Counted from the first letter of the stretch, positions 15,745 to 24,324 are shown. The stretch is 51,546 nt of DNA from Candidatus Sabulitectum sp. (GCA_021107435.1 JAIOSV010000092.1:1-51546), one strand, 5' to 3'. The notes: generated by a model from the sequence alone, not told the origin. Numbers and translations are program-made.

Positions 15745-16119
15745 CTAATCCTTTCTGGGCTTTCTGCATTTGATACCGCAATAGAGATATAGAAGTCCTG
15801 GAGAGGCAAGGAGCAGAAAGAACGGACCTCTTGGAAAAGAACCTGAAAACAAATAATCCAGAAGGTAGAAAGCTGCAAAGCCGCATACAGTAAGCAATCC
15901 GCCGGTCAGTTCCCGCTTCCAGCCGAGAATCAGACCCAGCCATACAGCGAAGAATGAGATCATCATCAGAGTTTCCCTGAGTGTAAGGTGCAGCATGGGT
16001 TGAAACCCTTCGGAAAGACCGTCTCCAATGAAGAGAACAAGGATCAGAGAGACAGTAATCGCTGAAGCTATCCGTGCTGCCCGGCGAATGCCCTTGGTTA
16101 CTCCGTTTTCATTCGCCAT
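15745..16119 (-). CDS. Hypothetical four-helix membrane protein
   Basis: A 124-aa integral membrane protein of unknown function. Four hydrophobic segments are at about residues 15-33 (ASAITVSLILVLFIGDG), 48-65 (LMMISFFAVWLGLILGW), 72-88 (GGLLTVCGFAAFYLLDYLF) and 97-113 (FFLLLASPGLLYLYCG). The N- and C-termini are basic and probably cytoplasmic. It resembles small DUF-type membrane proteins often found as singletons. A UUCG-type hairpin lies upstream of its start. No neighbour suggests a role. Confidence 0.7.
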   Translation of the reverse strand: MANENGVTKGIRRAARIASAITVSLILVLFIGDGLSEGFQPMLHLTLRETLMMISFFAVWLGLILGWKRELTGGLLTVCGFAAFYLLDYLFSGSFPRGPFFLLLASPGLLYLYCGIKCRKPRKD

Positions 16120-16155
16120 GTTCCACCATTTCTGCCTGGGATGTCACCCCGGCGC

Positions 16156-16173
16156 AAGAACATTCGTGTTCTT
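16156..16173. other. Perfect 7-bp hairpin with TTCG loop
   Basis: AAGAACA (16156-16162) pairs with TGTTCTT (16167-16173) around TTCG. On the plus strand this is a stable UUCG tetraloop hairpin. It lies upstream of the membrane gene at 15745-16119 and downstream of the DUF3307 gene. No T tract follows immediately on either strand, so a terminator role is unproved. Confidence 0.4.
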
Positions 16174-16241
16174 CCTCATTCAACTTATTTTAGGCTTGAT
16201 CTGTTATAAAAGTTCCAGTGTGTGACTTTCAAGTTTGGCAA

Positions 16242-16928
16242 CTAAAGTTCTGTTGCCCATTTTGTAACCGATGCTCCGACAATGGCCATGGAAAAACTCA
16301 GAAGAGTGCCAATCAGTACATACTCCGCCAACTTCTGCTTTTTAGCCTCTTCAAAGCGCAAAATAGATTTTGCTGCAACCAGGAAACCTATACCTGCGGG
16401 ATAACCGATAAAAATAAATAGAAATATGAGCATTCGTTCTAACTCACCTATCAGTTTACCACCACCAGCAAGTCCGTTAATCACCAGGTTGTTGGTTTCT
16501 TTGATCTTGCTGGTAAACCGATCTATGAGCTGGCCTGATCCCTGAACTGTACCAATGAACCCTGCAACCTGAACGAGTAAGAGATAACCTGTCCCGGTAA
16601 ATCCGGTAATCCATCCTGTACCTGCCAGCAAAAGAGATGCAGCAAACAAGCCAACGATGTGAGTGCTTTTGCAAACGATGAAGGCTGCTGTTGAATCAGC
16701 AGATCTATGGTGTATCAATAAGTCAATTAAAAAATGTATTAGGAAAATCAAGAGGGGTATCTGCCAGCAGAGCCAGACTTGCAGGACAGCGTAGGTAATG
16801 ATTGCGTGAATAGCGGAAGAAACAATCGAAAATTGATATTTTTCAGTAATCGCTTGAATCCGATGAGTGCATACCAAGAAATCTGCTATGGCGTACCCGG
16901 CAATCAGTACGATAAACAGTTTCAGCAT
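16242..16928 (-). CDS. DUF3307 membrane protein
   Basis: A 228-aa polytopic membrane protein. The N-terminal ~120 residues match DUF3307: LFIVLIAGYAIADFLVCTHRIQ, AIHAIITYAVLQVWLCW, LIHFLIDLLIHH. This domain is widespread in bacteria and archaea and has no known function. About six membrane segments are visible, ending in LAEYVLIGTLLSFSMAIVGASV. The ATG at 16928 is chosen because GGAG lies about six bases upstream; the reading frame is open to 16991. The SatD-like gene is 126 bases upstream on the same strand. Several DUF3307 proteins sit beside a SatD protein, so the pair is likely functional together (recalled family context, not shown by the sequence). Confidence 0.82.
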   Translation of the reverse strand: MLKLFIVLIAGYAIADFLVCTHRIQAITEKYQFSIVSSAIHAIITYAVLQVWLCWQIPLLIFLIHFLIDLLIHHRSADSTAAFIVCKSTHIVGLFAASLLLAGTGWITGFTGTGYLLLVQVAGFIGTVQGSGQLIDRFTSKIKETNNLVINGLAGGGKLIGELERMLIFLFIFIGYPAGIGFLVAAKSILRFEEAKKQKLAEYVLIGTLLSFSMAIVGASVTKWATEL

Positions 16929-17054
16929 AACAATCTCCGTTTCAACAATAACGGGCAACAGCAAACAACCCAACCACTGCTCTGTAGTCAATCCCAGTCA
17001 AGACGGCAGTATCGATAATTATCAGTTATAGATGCCTGCGTCTATATTCATCTA

Positions 17055-17843
17055 TTATAGTCTTTGATATCTATATTCTCTTTCTTCAAGAAATCCTTCA
17101 ATCCCTCTCCAGCTGGCTCTCTGGAGTAATTTATTCACTGTTGGCTGACTTTTATTGATAATATCAGCAATGTCTTCCTGCTTTTTCCCAAGCAAGGCAA
17201 GTGAAATTGTTGCTGCCTGATTTGATGTCCACTGGCGTACCAATTCGTCCAGTAATGATGTTACACTGTATGAAAAACCAGATTGTACAAAGTCTTCTCC
17301 ATGGAGAATAATCATGCGATGCTGTTTGTCCATATTTTTTAATGCCCGGCCAGATTCAGTAAATGCCTCACCTGTGGATTGAGAAATCCTCTCAGGGACA
17401 AGAGTATATTCGTTCACCGTGCCACAGGCGATAGCAATACGAGTATCAATTCTTGGATTATTATAGCTCCGCACCACTGCCCTGAGAAAAAGCGCAGCCC
17501 GGATAGACAATCCAGCATTAGACATAAGCAACTGCCACCCATCACCCCCGTAAGTATCCAGTTTCCCCACTACAGATCCGGGATACCCCTCGGAAAAGCG
17601 TTCAGCACCATTACTTAACAATTGCAAAATATCCTTCAGTACCATTGGATCGAGCGATGATGAGTTAACGATATCGCCTGTTAGGACTGCATAAATAAGT
17701 GGCTGAGAACTTTGTTCCAACAATTCGTTTATACCCAAAAAAACTCCATTGCCGTGAGAGTCAGCTCCTGCAGCAGCTACACAAAACATGCTCCAATATC
17801 TCAAATCTGAACTGCCTTTGCAAGAAGCCGGAATTGAGACCAT
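17055..17843 (-). CDS. SatD family protein with C-terminal helix-turn-helix
   Basis: A protein of up to 262 aa. The SatD domain begins near residue 49 with IYAVLTGDIVNSS. It has features that align with class III nucleotide cyclases: the first acidic motif TGDI, then LDTYGGDGWQLL (second metal-site GD), then DTRIAIACGTVNEY and TGEAFTESGRALKNM. The C-terminal ~60 residues (TSNQAATISLALLGKKQEDIADIINKSQPTVNKLLQRASWRGIEGFLEE) are a helix-turn-helix module. The first ~45 residues resemble nothing and the start is uncertain; no Shine-Dalgarno precedes 17843. It sits upstream of the DUF3307 membrane gene. The family is named from Streptococcus mutans satD; no enzymatic activity is established. The cyclase resemblance is my reading and needs structural comparison. 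Confidence 0.75.
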   Translation of the reverse strand: MVSIPASCKGSSDLRYWSMFCVAAAGADSHGNGVFLGINELLEQSSQPLIYAVLTGDIVNSSSLDPMVLKDILQLLSNGAERFSEGYPGSVVGKLDTYGGDGWQLLMSNAGLSIRAALFLRAVVRSYNNPRIDTRIAIACGTVNEYTLVPERISQSTGEAFTESGRALKNMDKQHRMIILHGEDFVQSGFSYSVTSLLDELVRQWTSNQAATISLALLGKKQEDIADIINKSQPTVNKLLQRASWRGIEGFLEEREYRYQRL

Positions 17844-17863
17844 TTACTACATGCCATAAATCG

Positions 17864-17893
17864 AGAATCCCCCGGCAGATGCCGGGGGATTCT
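17864..17893 (-). terminator. Strong hairpin terminator of the DUF6754 operon
   Basis: GAATCCCCCGGC (17865-17876) pairs perfectly with GCCGGGGGATTC (17881-17892) around AGAT, extendable by an A-T pair at each side. It lies about 20 bases after the stop of the leftward membrane operon (17915). In the leftward direction CTCGATTTAT follows; in the rightward direction a stronger TTCTTCTTTTC tract follows, so it may work both ways. Confidence 0.75.
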
Positions 17894-17914
17894 TCTTTTC
17901 TGTATGAGGTCAGG

Positions 17915-18550
17915 CTACTTTATTATGTGCAGCCAGTCTCCCAGAAGGAACTGGATACGGCCGATCAGAAGGCTGATACGACCCATGACGGTAAAGCCGA
18001 AGGTGGCTCCGAAACCAACCATGATAACCCAGATGCCAATCTTTGAACCTGTTCCGAAGAACGGCCCCTTGTGGGGCTTGCTGAAGAAGAAGTAGATCAG
18101 CGCCGCCAGAGTTCCCAGAACCATTACGACATTACCAAGAGCAATGTCCCAGCTCATTCCGGTTTCGTACAGCGGAATAAGCGATGCTTCAAGCTGTCTG
18201 AGAACCTGTGCCTTCATTTGTAACGGGAAACCAATACCCATTCCGGCACCCATAAGAAATGCCATGGGATAGCGGGAAAGCCAGCCCACAGAGGGAAAGA
18301 ATCTGGTGATGTAGAGAATACCCAGAATTGCAGGTACAAAGAGAAGCCAGGCATTCGGCTCACCGCTTAAAATCGGCTCAATAAGCTTTGGCTTAAGCAC
18401 CTGGGCATAAGTAACGGCTATACCGAAACCGGTTGATATTCCAACTACGAGATGCTCCGACAGACGGTAGAGAGGGTTCTCCTTGTAGAGAAAAGAGTAG
18501 ATACCTATGGTAAAAAGGGCCGCTACCCAGAGTCCAATTGTCTCAGTCAT
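17915..18550 (-). CDS. Uncharacterised polytopic membrane protein (DUF6754 operon, gene 4)
   Basis: A 211-aa membrane protein without recognised family. Six hydrophobic segments are visible: about residues 6-23, 32-52 (HLVVGISTGFGIAVTYA), 67-84, 93-110 (YPMAFLMGAGMGIGFPLQ), 134-156 and 168-192. A conserved-looking glycine-rich segment GMGIGFPLQMKAQ lies in the middle. It is the last gene of a four-gene leftward operon, three bases from the upstream gene, and is followed by a terminator. It looks like a small channel- or transporter-like subunit, but I see no motif that proves it. Confidence 0.72.
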   Translation of the reverse strand: MTETIGLWVAALFTIGIYSFLYKENPLYRLSEHLVVGISTGFGIAVTYAQVLKPKLIEPILSGEPNAWLLFVPAILGILYITRFFPSVGWLSRYPMAFLMGAGMGIGFPLQMKAQVLRQLEASLIPLYETGMSWDIALGNVVMVLGTLAALIYFFFSKPHKGPFFGTGSKIGIWVIMVGFGATFGFTVMGRISLLIGRIQFLLGDWLHIIK

Positions 18551-18553
18551 GAT

Positions 18554-19552
18554 CTACCTCCTTCCCTTAAGTTTAGTCTTCTTGTTGAATCCTCCCGCGA
18601 AGAAGGCAATGTTTCCAATGACAACCAGAAAGATAATCAGCAGGTGCGCAATGTTCTGAACATCCATTCCAACAAATGCTTTGCCGTATTCTTTGCTGTA
18701 TCCATTATCATGCAGGAGAACTTCGTACTCGGCGGCACCTCTGAGGCCACCCATCTGGCCAACAGTCTGCCCGGACTGGATGTAGATATAGTAATCAGTT
18801 GCCATCACCGCTGTTACACCAAATGCAACAGGAAGACCGATTTTCTCACGGCCATAAGTTATCCATGCTACACAGGCACTTGACCCCGCATTAGTAACCG
18901 CAAGGTCAATCTCCCGGAGGCTCTTGTGTTCCTGATACATCGGCATTTCTTCAAGAGGTGTACCACCAATATCCGTGGGAAACTGAGAGGCTATGGAGCT
19001 GCTCATACCCAGAATCACCAGATGGAAATAGGGTAGATAGCCCAGGAGGGCAATATCTCTGCCTTCAAAAATCCATCCACGGGCATTCTCGGGGAGCGAA
19101 TTACCTTCCGCCGTCCAGGCTTCCTCTATTCCAGCCCTGTCTGTTATTCCCTGCTCTCGGATAGCAGCCCAGTCTTCCCAGTTTACATACTCGAAGTAGT
19201 CTGCTGAACTCTCGTTTGTCAGTTCTTCAACGGCCATTGCAGCCATACCCTGACCGAGCGGGGTATAAGCAGTAACAAAAACAGGAATATTCCTGGCGAA
19301 AGCATGACGAAGAACAGCAACGCCCATAGGCATATTCTCTGCTGCGGTACCCGGATCGAAGTCGAATCCCACAAAGATCGCGTTATCCGGTCCGAGACCT
19401 TCAATGTGATCGTAGATTCCGATCACCTCGGCTGAGGGCAGAATAGGCAACCCCAGAGGAATAAAGAAAGGGACGATACACGCGATTCCAATAAGAAGAA
19501 ATATCCAGCGTCTGTCTACATTTAACATTTTTTCCCAGATGTTCATATTCAC
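18554..19552 (-). CDS. Uncharacterised membrane-anchored protein with large soluble domain (DUF6754 operon, gene 3)
   Basis: A 332-aa protein. A membrane segment at about 14-35 (RWIFLLIGIACIVPFFIPLGL) precedes a ~250-residue soluble domain, and another membrane segment is near the end (about 298-322, IAHLLIIFLVVIGNIAFFAGG) followed by a basic tail KKTKLKGRR. The soluble domain has Rossmann-like alternation: NAIFVGFDFDPGTAAENMP, AFARNIPVFVTAYTPLGQGMAA, GRDIALLGYLPYFHLVILGMS. Near residue 225 it contains a hydrophobic helix (GLPVAFGVTAVMATDYYIYIQSG). The basic tail suggests a cytoplasmic C-terminus. It follows gene 2 after five bases. No family recognised. Confidence 0.72.
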   Translation of the reverse strand: MNMNIWEKMLNVDRRWIFLLIGIACIVPFFIPLGLPILPSAEVIGIYDHIEGLGPDNAIFVGFDFDPGTAAENMPMGVAVLRHAFARNIPVFVTAYTPLGQGMAAMAVEELTNESSADYFEYVNWEDWAAIREQGITDRAGIEEAWTAEGNSLPENARGWIFEGRDIALLGYLPYFHLVILGMSSSIASQFPTDIGGTPLEEMPMYQEHKSLREIDLAVTNAGSSACVAWITYGREKIGLPVAFGVTAVMATDYYIYIQSGQTVGQMGGLRGAAEYEVLLHDNGYSKEYGKAFVGMDVQNIAHLLIIFLVVIGNIAFFAGGFNKKTKLKGRR

Positions 19553-19557
19553 CCCCC

Positions 19558-20226
19558 TTACTCGCCGGCTCCGCCGAGCCAGTTACGCTCGACGCCGAAG
19601 ATAATTTTAAGCTGTGTTGCAAGCATACCGAAACCAACGCCAAGGGCGATGGCGCGCTTTGCGCCAAGGTTCGGATATCTGAGAATCCAGAGACCAACCT
19701 TCGGAAACCATTTGCCCAGAAGCTCGCCAATAGGCACCTGCCCCAGCATCACTATTATCGCAGCGAGAAGCAGAACAGTGGCAAGTGCTGACTTGGCTCT
19801 GAATGCACGGAATGCTGCACTGGCTATGTAGAAAGCCAGAAGGCTGAACATAGTGGCCTGAATGGGCACCTGAATATTCATATAGGTAAAGTCGAAAACT
19901 CCCTGTGTTGTTCTGGCTCCACCCATGGTTTCAAGCATTCCACCACCGAGGCTCTCCGGCATAATAAGCGCGAAAAATGGAACAAGAAACAAAGGTATAA
20001 GAACTGCATAACTGTACTGCCAGTTCTTTGCCTTTCTCTTTATCTTGTGAGAGTGTAGTCTTGAAAGGCTCCCTACACCAAGAACAAGTGCGAATGCGCC
20101 AACAATAGGCGCCCACTCGGTGTAGTAGTCAAAAAGTGTCTGCGAATGCTGGTGGGGAATGAAATACTGAATAATGAACAGTATTCCGCCCACCATGACT
20201 ATCGCAAGAGGAATCGATCTTTTCAT
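19558..20226 (-). CDS. Uncharacterised polytopic membrane protein (DUF6754 operon, gene 2)
   Basis: A 222-aa membrane protein of unknown family. Hydrophobic segments lie at about residues 6-23 (PLAIVMVGGILFIIQYFI), 38-55 (IVGAFALVLGVGSL), 74-92 (YAVLIPLFLVPFFALIM), 118-138, 147-165 (LATVLLLAAIIVMLG) and 186-205 (RAIALGVGFGMLATQL). A basic loop SHKIKRKAKNW lies between segments 2 and 3, which places that loop in the cytoplasm. It begins with ATG at 20226, with GAAAGGAGAGG upstream, 22 bases after the DUF6754 gene ends. Part of the same operon. Confidence 0.72.
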   Translation of the reverse strand: MKRSIPLAIVMVGGILFIIQYFIPHQHSQTLFDYYTEWAPIVGAFALVLGVGSLSRLHSHKIKRKAKNWQYSYAVLIPLFLVPFFALIMPESLGGGMLETMGGARTTQGVFDFTYMNIQVPIQATMFSLLAFYIASAAFRAFRAKSALATVLLLAAIIVMLGQVPIGELLGKWFPKVGLWILRYPNLGAKRAIALGVGFGMLATQLKIIFGVERNWLGGAGE

Positions 20227-20248
20227 TACATCCTCTCCTTTCGGTGGG

Positions 20249-21571
20249 CTAGTCCACTACAGGCATGGTGACAAGATTTCTAAGCCAGCCCAGTGTGTCT
20301 GTGCCGGCGATAATATCGGTTAGAGAAAGAATTATCCCAAGGGTGATAACTGCCATTATTATTCCCTTGCAGGCATCCTGACCCTTGATGGAACCGAGCT
20401 GTTTGGGCTCACGGCCAAGGTACGCGCTTGCAGCGTAGAGTTCCTCACCGATAAGGGTATAGTCACAGGTTGTGATGAAGAACGGAAGCTGTGTAACGGC
20501 ATCGGTTCCCGCAATCTGGATGGCTCCTGAAAGAGAACCTGTTTCCGCGAGAATCAGTGACTCCGCCCAGAACATTCCAAGGTAGAAGTTCGTCGCGGGT
20601 TTCTCGCGCATCATGATACCGTTAACTCCGGCGACAAACGCGAACTGACTCTGTGTAAGGAAGAAAACACTGTCCTTGTCGAAGGCGTCAGGTCTTCCCG
20701 CTTCCATGTAAGCCTGTTTTACTGTTTCTTCAGCGATAGTGTAAACAATAGGATCACGATTGGGTACAAGAAGAGGTGTGCCGTACTCGGCAACCTTTTT
20801 GGCAACACGGCCGAGTATGGTAATACTGGCGATTGTAGCGACATCACTGATATAGGAGAGACCCGGTACATAAAGAATGGGTTTACCCATCTCTGTCGCA
20901 CGGCCAATGGCCTCATCAATAGCCTCAATACCGGCGATAGGCCGGAGGTACATCTCTACTCCGCGCTGTGCCGCATGGAAGTAGAAAAGAATCAGACCGA
21001 GAAAAAGAACACAACCAACAAGAACTCTGACTTTACCGGTATGGAAAATCTGACCGCCCGCGACTTTCTGGGCCATTACCATGTCGCTGAGAACTTCAGC
21101 GCCACTGAGATAAACAGCCGCAACCTGGTATTCATACTGAACACCCGGCTCAACGATAAAGTCAGGGTCGTATCCATCGACGAACTCAGTTTCCTCATCA
21201 ATATCCAGTGTTCCCACAAGTACTAATTCTTCTTCTCCCAGGGTTCTGCGGTAGATAGCATAACCTGTATGGTTCTCACTCCCCGTCTCACTGCCCGGTT
21301 CGAAAGTGACTAAAAGGGCATCACCGGCATCATTGGGCCAGTCGGATACAACAATGCCACCGGGGGAGATCATGCCGTCTCCAATGGTGGCGGATATGGC
21401 TGAGGGTTCTGTATTGGACTCAACCTCCTCCATAACCATATCTTCCTCAACAGCTTCTACCGTTTCTCCGGCACCCGGAGACTCAGCAGGAGGTGGATCC
21501 TCCGCCTGAGCCCAGGCAAGACCGGCGGCCAGCAGCAGTGCAAGAAGCATGGCCGGTACCTTTCTCAGCAT
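20249..21571 (-). CDS. DUF6754-type membrane protein (operon gene 1)
   Basis: A 440-aa protein of unknown function. Signal peptide about 1-21 (LLALLLAAGLAWAQA), then a Glu/Pro-rich acidic linker (about 22-58), an FN3-like extracytoplasmic domain (about 62-172, YAIYRRTLGEEELVLVGTLD), a membrane segment (about 186-205) and a cytosolic domain (about 210-395). A closing membrane segment follows (about 400-418). The cytosolic domain is almost identical to the solitary paralogue at 4818-5999. The motif patterns GKPILYVPGLS, SITILGRVAKKVAEY and SLSGAIQIAGTDAVTQLP are shared by both. A lone signal peptide plus two membrane segments implies a soluble cytosolic core anchored at both ends. It heads the four-gene operon. 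Confidence 0.82.
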   Translation of the reverse strand: MLRKVPAMLLALLLAAGLAWAQAEDPPPAESPGAGETVEAVEEDMVMEEVESNTEPSAISATIGDGMISPGGIVVSDWPNDAGDALLVTFEPGSETGSENHTGYAIYRRTLGEEELVLVGTLDIDEETEFVDGYDPDFIVEPGVQYEYQVAAVYLSGAEVLSDMVMAQKVAGGQIFHTGKVRVLVGCVLFLGLILFYFHAAQRGVEMYLRPIAGIEAIDEAIGRATEMGKPILYVPGLSYISDVATIASITILGRVAKKVAEYGTPLLVPNRDPIVYTIAEETVKQAYMEAGRPDAFDKDSVFFLTQSQFAFVAGVNGIMMREKPATNFYLGMFWAESLILAETGSLSGAIQIAGTDAVTQLPFFITTCDYTLIGEELYAASAYLGREPKQLGSIKGQDACKGIIMAVITLGIILSLTDIIAGTDTLGWLRNLVTMPVVD

Positions 21572-21603
21572 GTTTCTGCCTTTCGGTTTGAGATAAGTTT
21601 CAT

Positions 21604-22521
21604 CTATTTAAAGAAATCAATAATTATGTTTGCGACCTCTGAGCCGACTCTTCCTGAAGCACCTTTGCTGCCGGCACCAATGTGCGGAGTAGCAGCTGCT
21701 TTCGGGTGAGCGATCAGGGGGCAGTTCTCTGAAGTTGAGGGTTCTTTCTCGTAGACATCAACACCGGCTGCAAAAACTTTGCCGGAATCAAGAGCTTCAA
21801 CCAGCGCGGCTTCATTAATCGTTCCACCGCGGGCACAGTTCACGATTATGACATTGTCTTTCATCATGTCGAACTGCGGCTTGTCAAGAATGTAATGGGT
21901 GGCTTCATTGTGAGGAATGTGAAGGCTGATAACTGTAGACTCTTTGCAGAGAGTTTCAAGGTCAACCTTTTTCGCTCCGTTAACTGTTGCGTCTTCAATA
22001 AAGGGATCAAAGAAAATAACATCCATATCGAATGCCTTGGCGCGCTTTGCAACTTCTTTCGCGATGCGGCCAAAACCGATAAGACCGAGTGTTCCGTGCC
22101 AGAGTTCAAGACCCTTGCCGTACTGCTTCTTGTTCCATTCGCCCTGCTTCATGGTTCTGTCTGCCACTGGAATGTAACGACAGCAGGCAAGCATATGCCC
22201 TATGGCAAGTTCTGCGACTGCTACTGAACTGGCGCTGGGTGTGTTTCTTACAGAGATTCCAAGCGCTTCAGCCTCTTTAACATCTATGTTGTCAAGACCG
22301 ACTCCGCCGCGAACGATAAGCTTCAACGTATCCTTGCAGCGCTCAAGAACAGGTATCCGAACCTTGGTGGCGCTTCTGACAACCATGGCATCATAAGCCG
22401 GTACTGTTTCAAGAAGTCCATCCTGATCCATACCTGTTTTTACCGTTACTTCAAGACCTGCGTTTCTGAGCATATCAAGAGCAGAATCGGCAACTGCATC
22501 ACATATAAGAATCCTTGCCAC
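21604..22521 (-). CDS. serA: D-isomer-specific 2-hydroxyacid dehydrogenase, phosphoglycerate dehydrogenase-like
   Basis: A 305-aa NAD-dependent dehydrogenase lacking the C-terminal ACT regulatory domain, resembling short SerA-type enzymes that oxidise 3-phosphoglycerate for serine. Signatures: the NAD loop TLGLIGFGRIAKEVAKRAKAF (GxGxx pattern), catalytic Arg in VNCARGGTINE, Glu in VDVYEKEP, and His in ATPHIGAGSKGA. The start is GTG at 22521, set by GGAGGG a few bases upstream, not the more distal 22578. The gene lies 97 bases after the transketolase gene and 32 bases before the DUF6754 operon, which it may precede in one transcript. Another hydroxyacid dehydrogenase specificity is possible. 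Confidence 0.88.
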   Translation of the reverse strand: MARILICDAVADSALDMLRNAGLEVTVKTGMDQDGLLETVPAYDAMVVRSATKVRIPVLERCKDTLKLIVRGGVGLDNIDVKEAEALGISVRNTPSASSVAVAELAIGHMLACCRYIPVADRTMKQGEWNKKQYGKGLELWHGTLGLIGFGRIAKEVAKRAKAFDMDVIFFDPFIEDATVNGAKKVDLETLCKESTVISLHIPHNEATHYILDKPQFDMMKDNVIIVNCARGGTINEAALVEALDSGKVFAAGVDVYEKEPSTSENCPLIAHPKAAATPHIGAGSKGASGRVGSEVANIIIDFFK

Positions 22522-22618
22522 TTTAACCCTCCACTTTGTGGTTAAATTGTTGATTGATAAAAAGGTAACCTCAACCATGAAAGCTATCTCACAGACAACC
22601 GGAAGTCAATGGATTTTC

Positions 22619-23545
22619 TTAATTTATCAGCGCTTCCTCCACCTTCTCTGCAATTGCCTCAGCAGTGAGACCGCAATGTACCATCACCTCTTCAGGTGTG
22701 CCGCTGCAGCCGAATCTGTCCTGTACCCCGACAGGAATTATTCTTCGGGGGCAGCTCACTGAAAGATACTCAGCTACCGCTCCGAAGAGTCCCCCCGCAA
22801 TCTGATGATCCTCTGCCGTTATTATTACCTCTGAAGAACCTGCCAGGTGCCGGATGAGATCTGTATCCAACGGCTTGATGCTCACCATGTCAGCGACAGA
22901 GACATCAATTCCCTTCTTCGAGAGAGTACGGGCTGCTTCAAGAGACGATGCCACCATAGCCCCGACTGCTATGATAGAGGCGTGTCCGCCTTCTTGCAGA
23001 AGATGCCCTTTCCCGGGTACAACGCTTTTGTTTCTGTCATATATCTCAGGGATGGGATTTCTGCCGTACCTGATGTACACCGGTCCGTCAATTTCAAGAG
23101 AAGCCAGTACAGCCTGTCTGGTCTGACTGGCATCAGCGGGAACAAGCACTGTCATATTGGGCAGCACTCTTGTTATTGCTATATCCTCAAGAGCCTGATG
23201 AGTGGATCCGTCCGGGCCTACACTGGTTCCACCGTGTGCTCCGCCTATCCGTACATTCAGATTCATGTTGCAGATGGAAGTGCGGATCTGATCCCAGGCT
23301 CTTCCTGCAGCAAATACCGCGTAAGTACTGTAAAATGGGATGAACCCGGCCAGAGCAAGTCCTGCGCAGTACTCCGCCATATTCTGCTCTGCAATGCCCA
23401 GGTTAAAAAACCTTTCGGGGAATTTCTTCCGGAATGCTGTTGTTCCAGTAGATCGACTTACATCACCATCCACAACTATTACTCTGCTGTCTCTTTCTCC
23501 CGCTTCAAGAAGACCTTCTATGTAACCTTCCCGTGTGGCTCTCAT
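22619..23545 (-). CDS. Transketolase, C-terminal (pyrimidine-binding plus C) subunit
   Basis: A 308-aa split-transketolase subunit. It carries the thiamine diphosphate pyrimidine domain (residues about 5-170: VIVVDGDVSRSTGT, RFFNLGIAEQNMAEYCAGLALAG with catalytic Glu, IGGAHGGTSVGPDGSTHQALEDIA) and the C-terminal domain (VPADASQTRQAVLASLE, AEDHQIAGGLFGAV). It pairs with the N-terminal subunit, whose gene overlaps its start by four bases (ATGA). Together they would interconvert pentose and other sugar phosphates. The split arrangement is common in Archaea and many bacteria. Confidence 0.95.
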   Translation of the reverse strand: MRATREGYIEGLLEAGERDSRVIVVDGDVSRSTGTTAFRKKFPERFFNLGIAEQNMAEYCAGLALAGFIPFYSTYAVFAAGRAWDQIRTSICNMNLNVRIGGAHGGTSVGPDGSTHQALEDIAITRVLPNMTVLVPADASQTRQAVLASLEIDGPVYIRYGRNPIPEIYDRNKSVVPGKGHLLQEGGHASIIAVGAMVASSLEAARTLSKKGIDVSVADMVSIKPLDTDLIRHLAGSSEVIITAEDHQIAGGLFGAVAEYLSVSCPRRIIPVGVQDRFGCSGTPEEVMVHCGLTAEAIAEKVEEALIN

Positions 23546-24324
23546 TCCAATTCCTCCAGAGCTTTCTGAAGTTGTCTGTCATCCGGTGCTTTTCCGTGCC
23601 ACATGGCAAGATTTTCCATGAAGGATACACCTTTCCCTTTTACAGTCTCTGCGATTATCACCAGCGGTCTGTCTGTAACGGTTGAAAAAACCCTTTCGAG
23701 ATCTGTGAGATCGTGACCATCACAGGTGGCTACTGTCCAGCCGAAAGCCCTCCACTTGTCGGCAAGGGGTTCAAGCGGCATTATCCTCTTTACAGCATCA
23801 TCAAGCTGGACATGATTCCTGTCCACAATGGCAATAAGGTTTGTTTGCTTCAGGGATGGGATAGACATTGCAGATTCCCAGATGCTGCCCTCCTGAAGCT
23901 CTCCGTCTCCCAATATACAGAAGACTCTTGCAGGGCTTTTCCTTATTGAAAGCCCAAGAGCGAGACCTGCGGCAATGCCAAGCCCCTGGCCGAGACTTCC
24001 TGTTGAACAATCGAGACCGGGAAGACTCTGCATGTGCGGGTGCCCCTCCAGCCCTGAACCGAACTTTCTGAGAGTATCAAGTTTATCAGTTGAGAAAAAG
24101 CCCCGTCTTGCGAGTATGGAATAAAGTGCGGGTGCTCCGTGGCCCTTGGAAAGAACAAGACGATCCCGATCCTCCCATTGTGGATTATCCGGGTCAATCC
24201 GCATTTCCTTCCAGTAGAGATGGATGAGAATTTCAACAAGAGACAGGCTCCCGCCTGGATGGCCACTGCCGGCACTGTGTATCATGCGAAGAATGTCCTC
24301 TCTGATAACCTTCGGAGAGATCAT
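23542..24324 (-). CDS. Transketolase, N-terminal (diphosphate-binding) subunit
   Basis: A 260-aa subunit with the thiamine diphosphate PP domain. [23 protein letters not shown] opens the family signature, [17 protein letters not shown] follows, and the magnesium/TPP motif [12 protein letters not shown] lies at about 139-150 with NHVQLDD further on. It overlaps the C-terminal subunit gene and the transaldolase-like gene by four bases each. This makes a compact pentose-phosphate unit with the FSA/transaldolase gene. Confidence 0.95.
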   Translation of the reverse strand: MISPKVIREDILRMIHSAGSGHPGGSLSLVEILIHLYWKEMRIDPDNPQWEDRDRLVLSKGHGAPALYSILARRGFFSTDKLDTLRKFGSGLEGHPHMQSLPGLDCSTGSLGQGLGIAAGLALGLSIRKSPARVFCILGDGELQEGSIWESAMSIPSLKQTNLIAIVDRNHVQLDDAVKRIMPLEPLADKWRAFGWTVATCDGHDLTDLERVFSTVTDRPLVIIAETVKGKGVSFMENLAMWHGKAPDDRQLQKALEELE

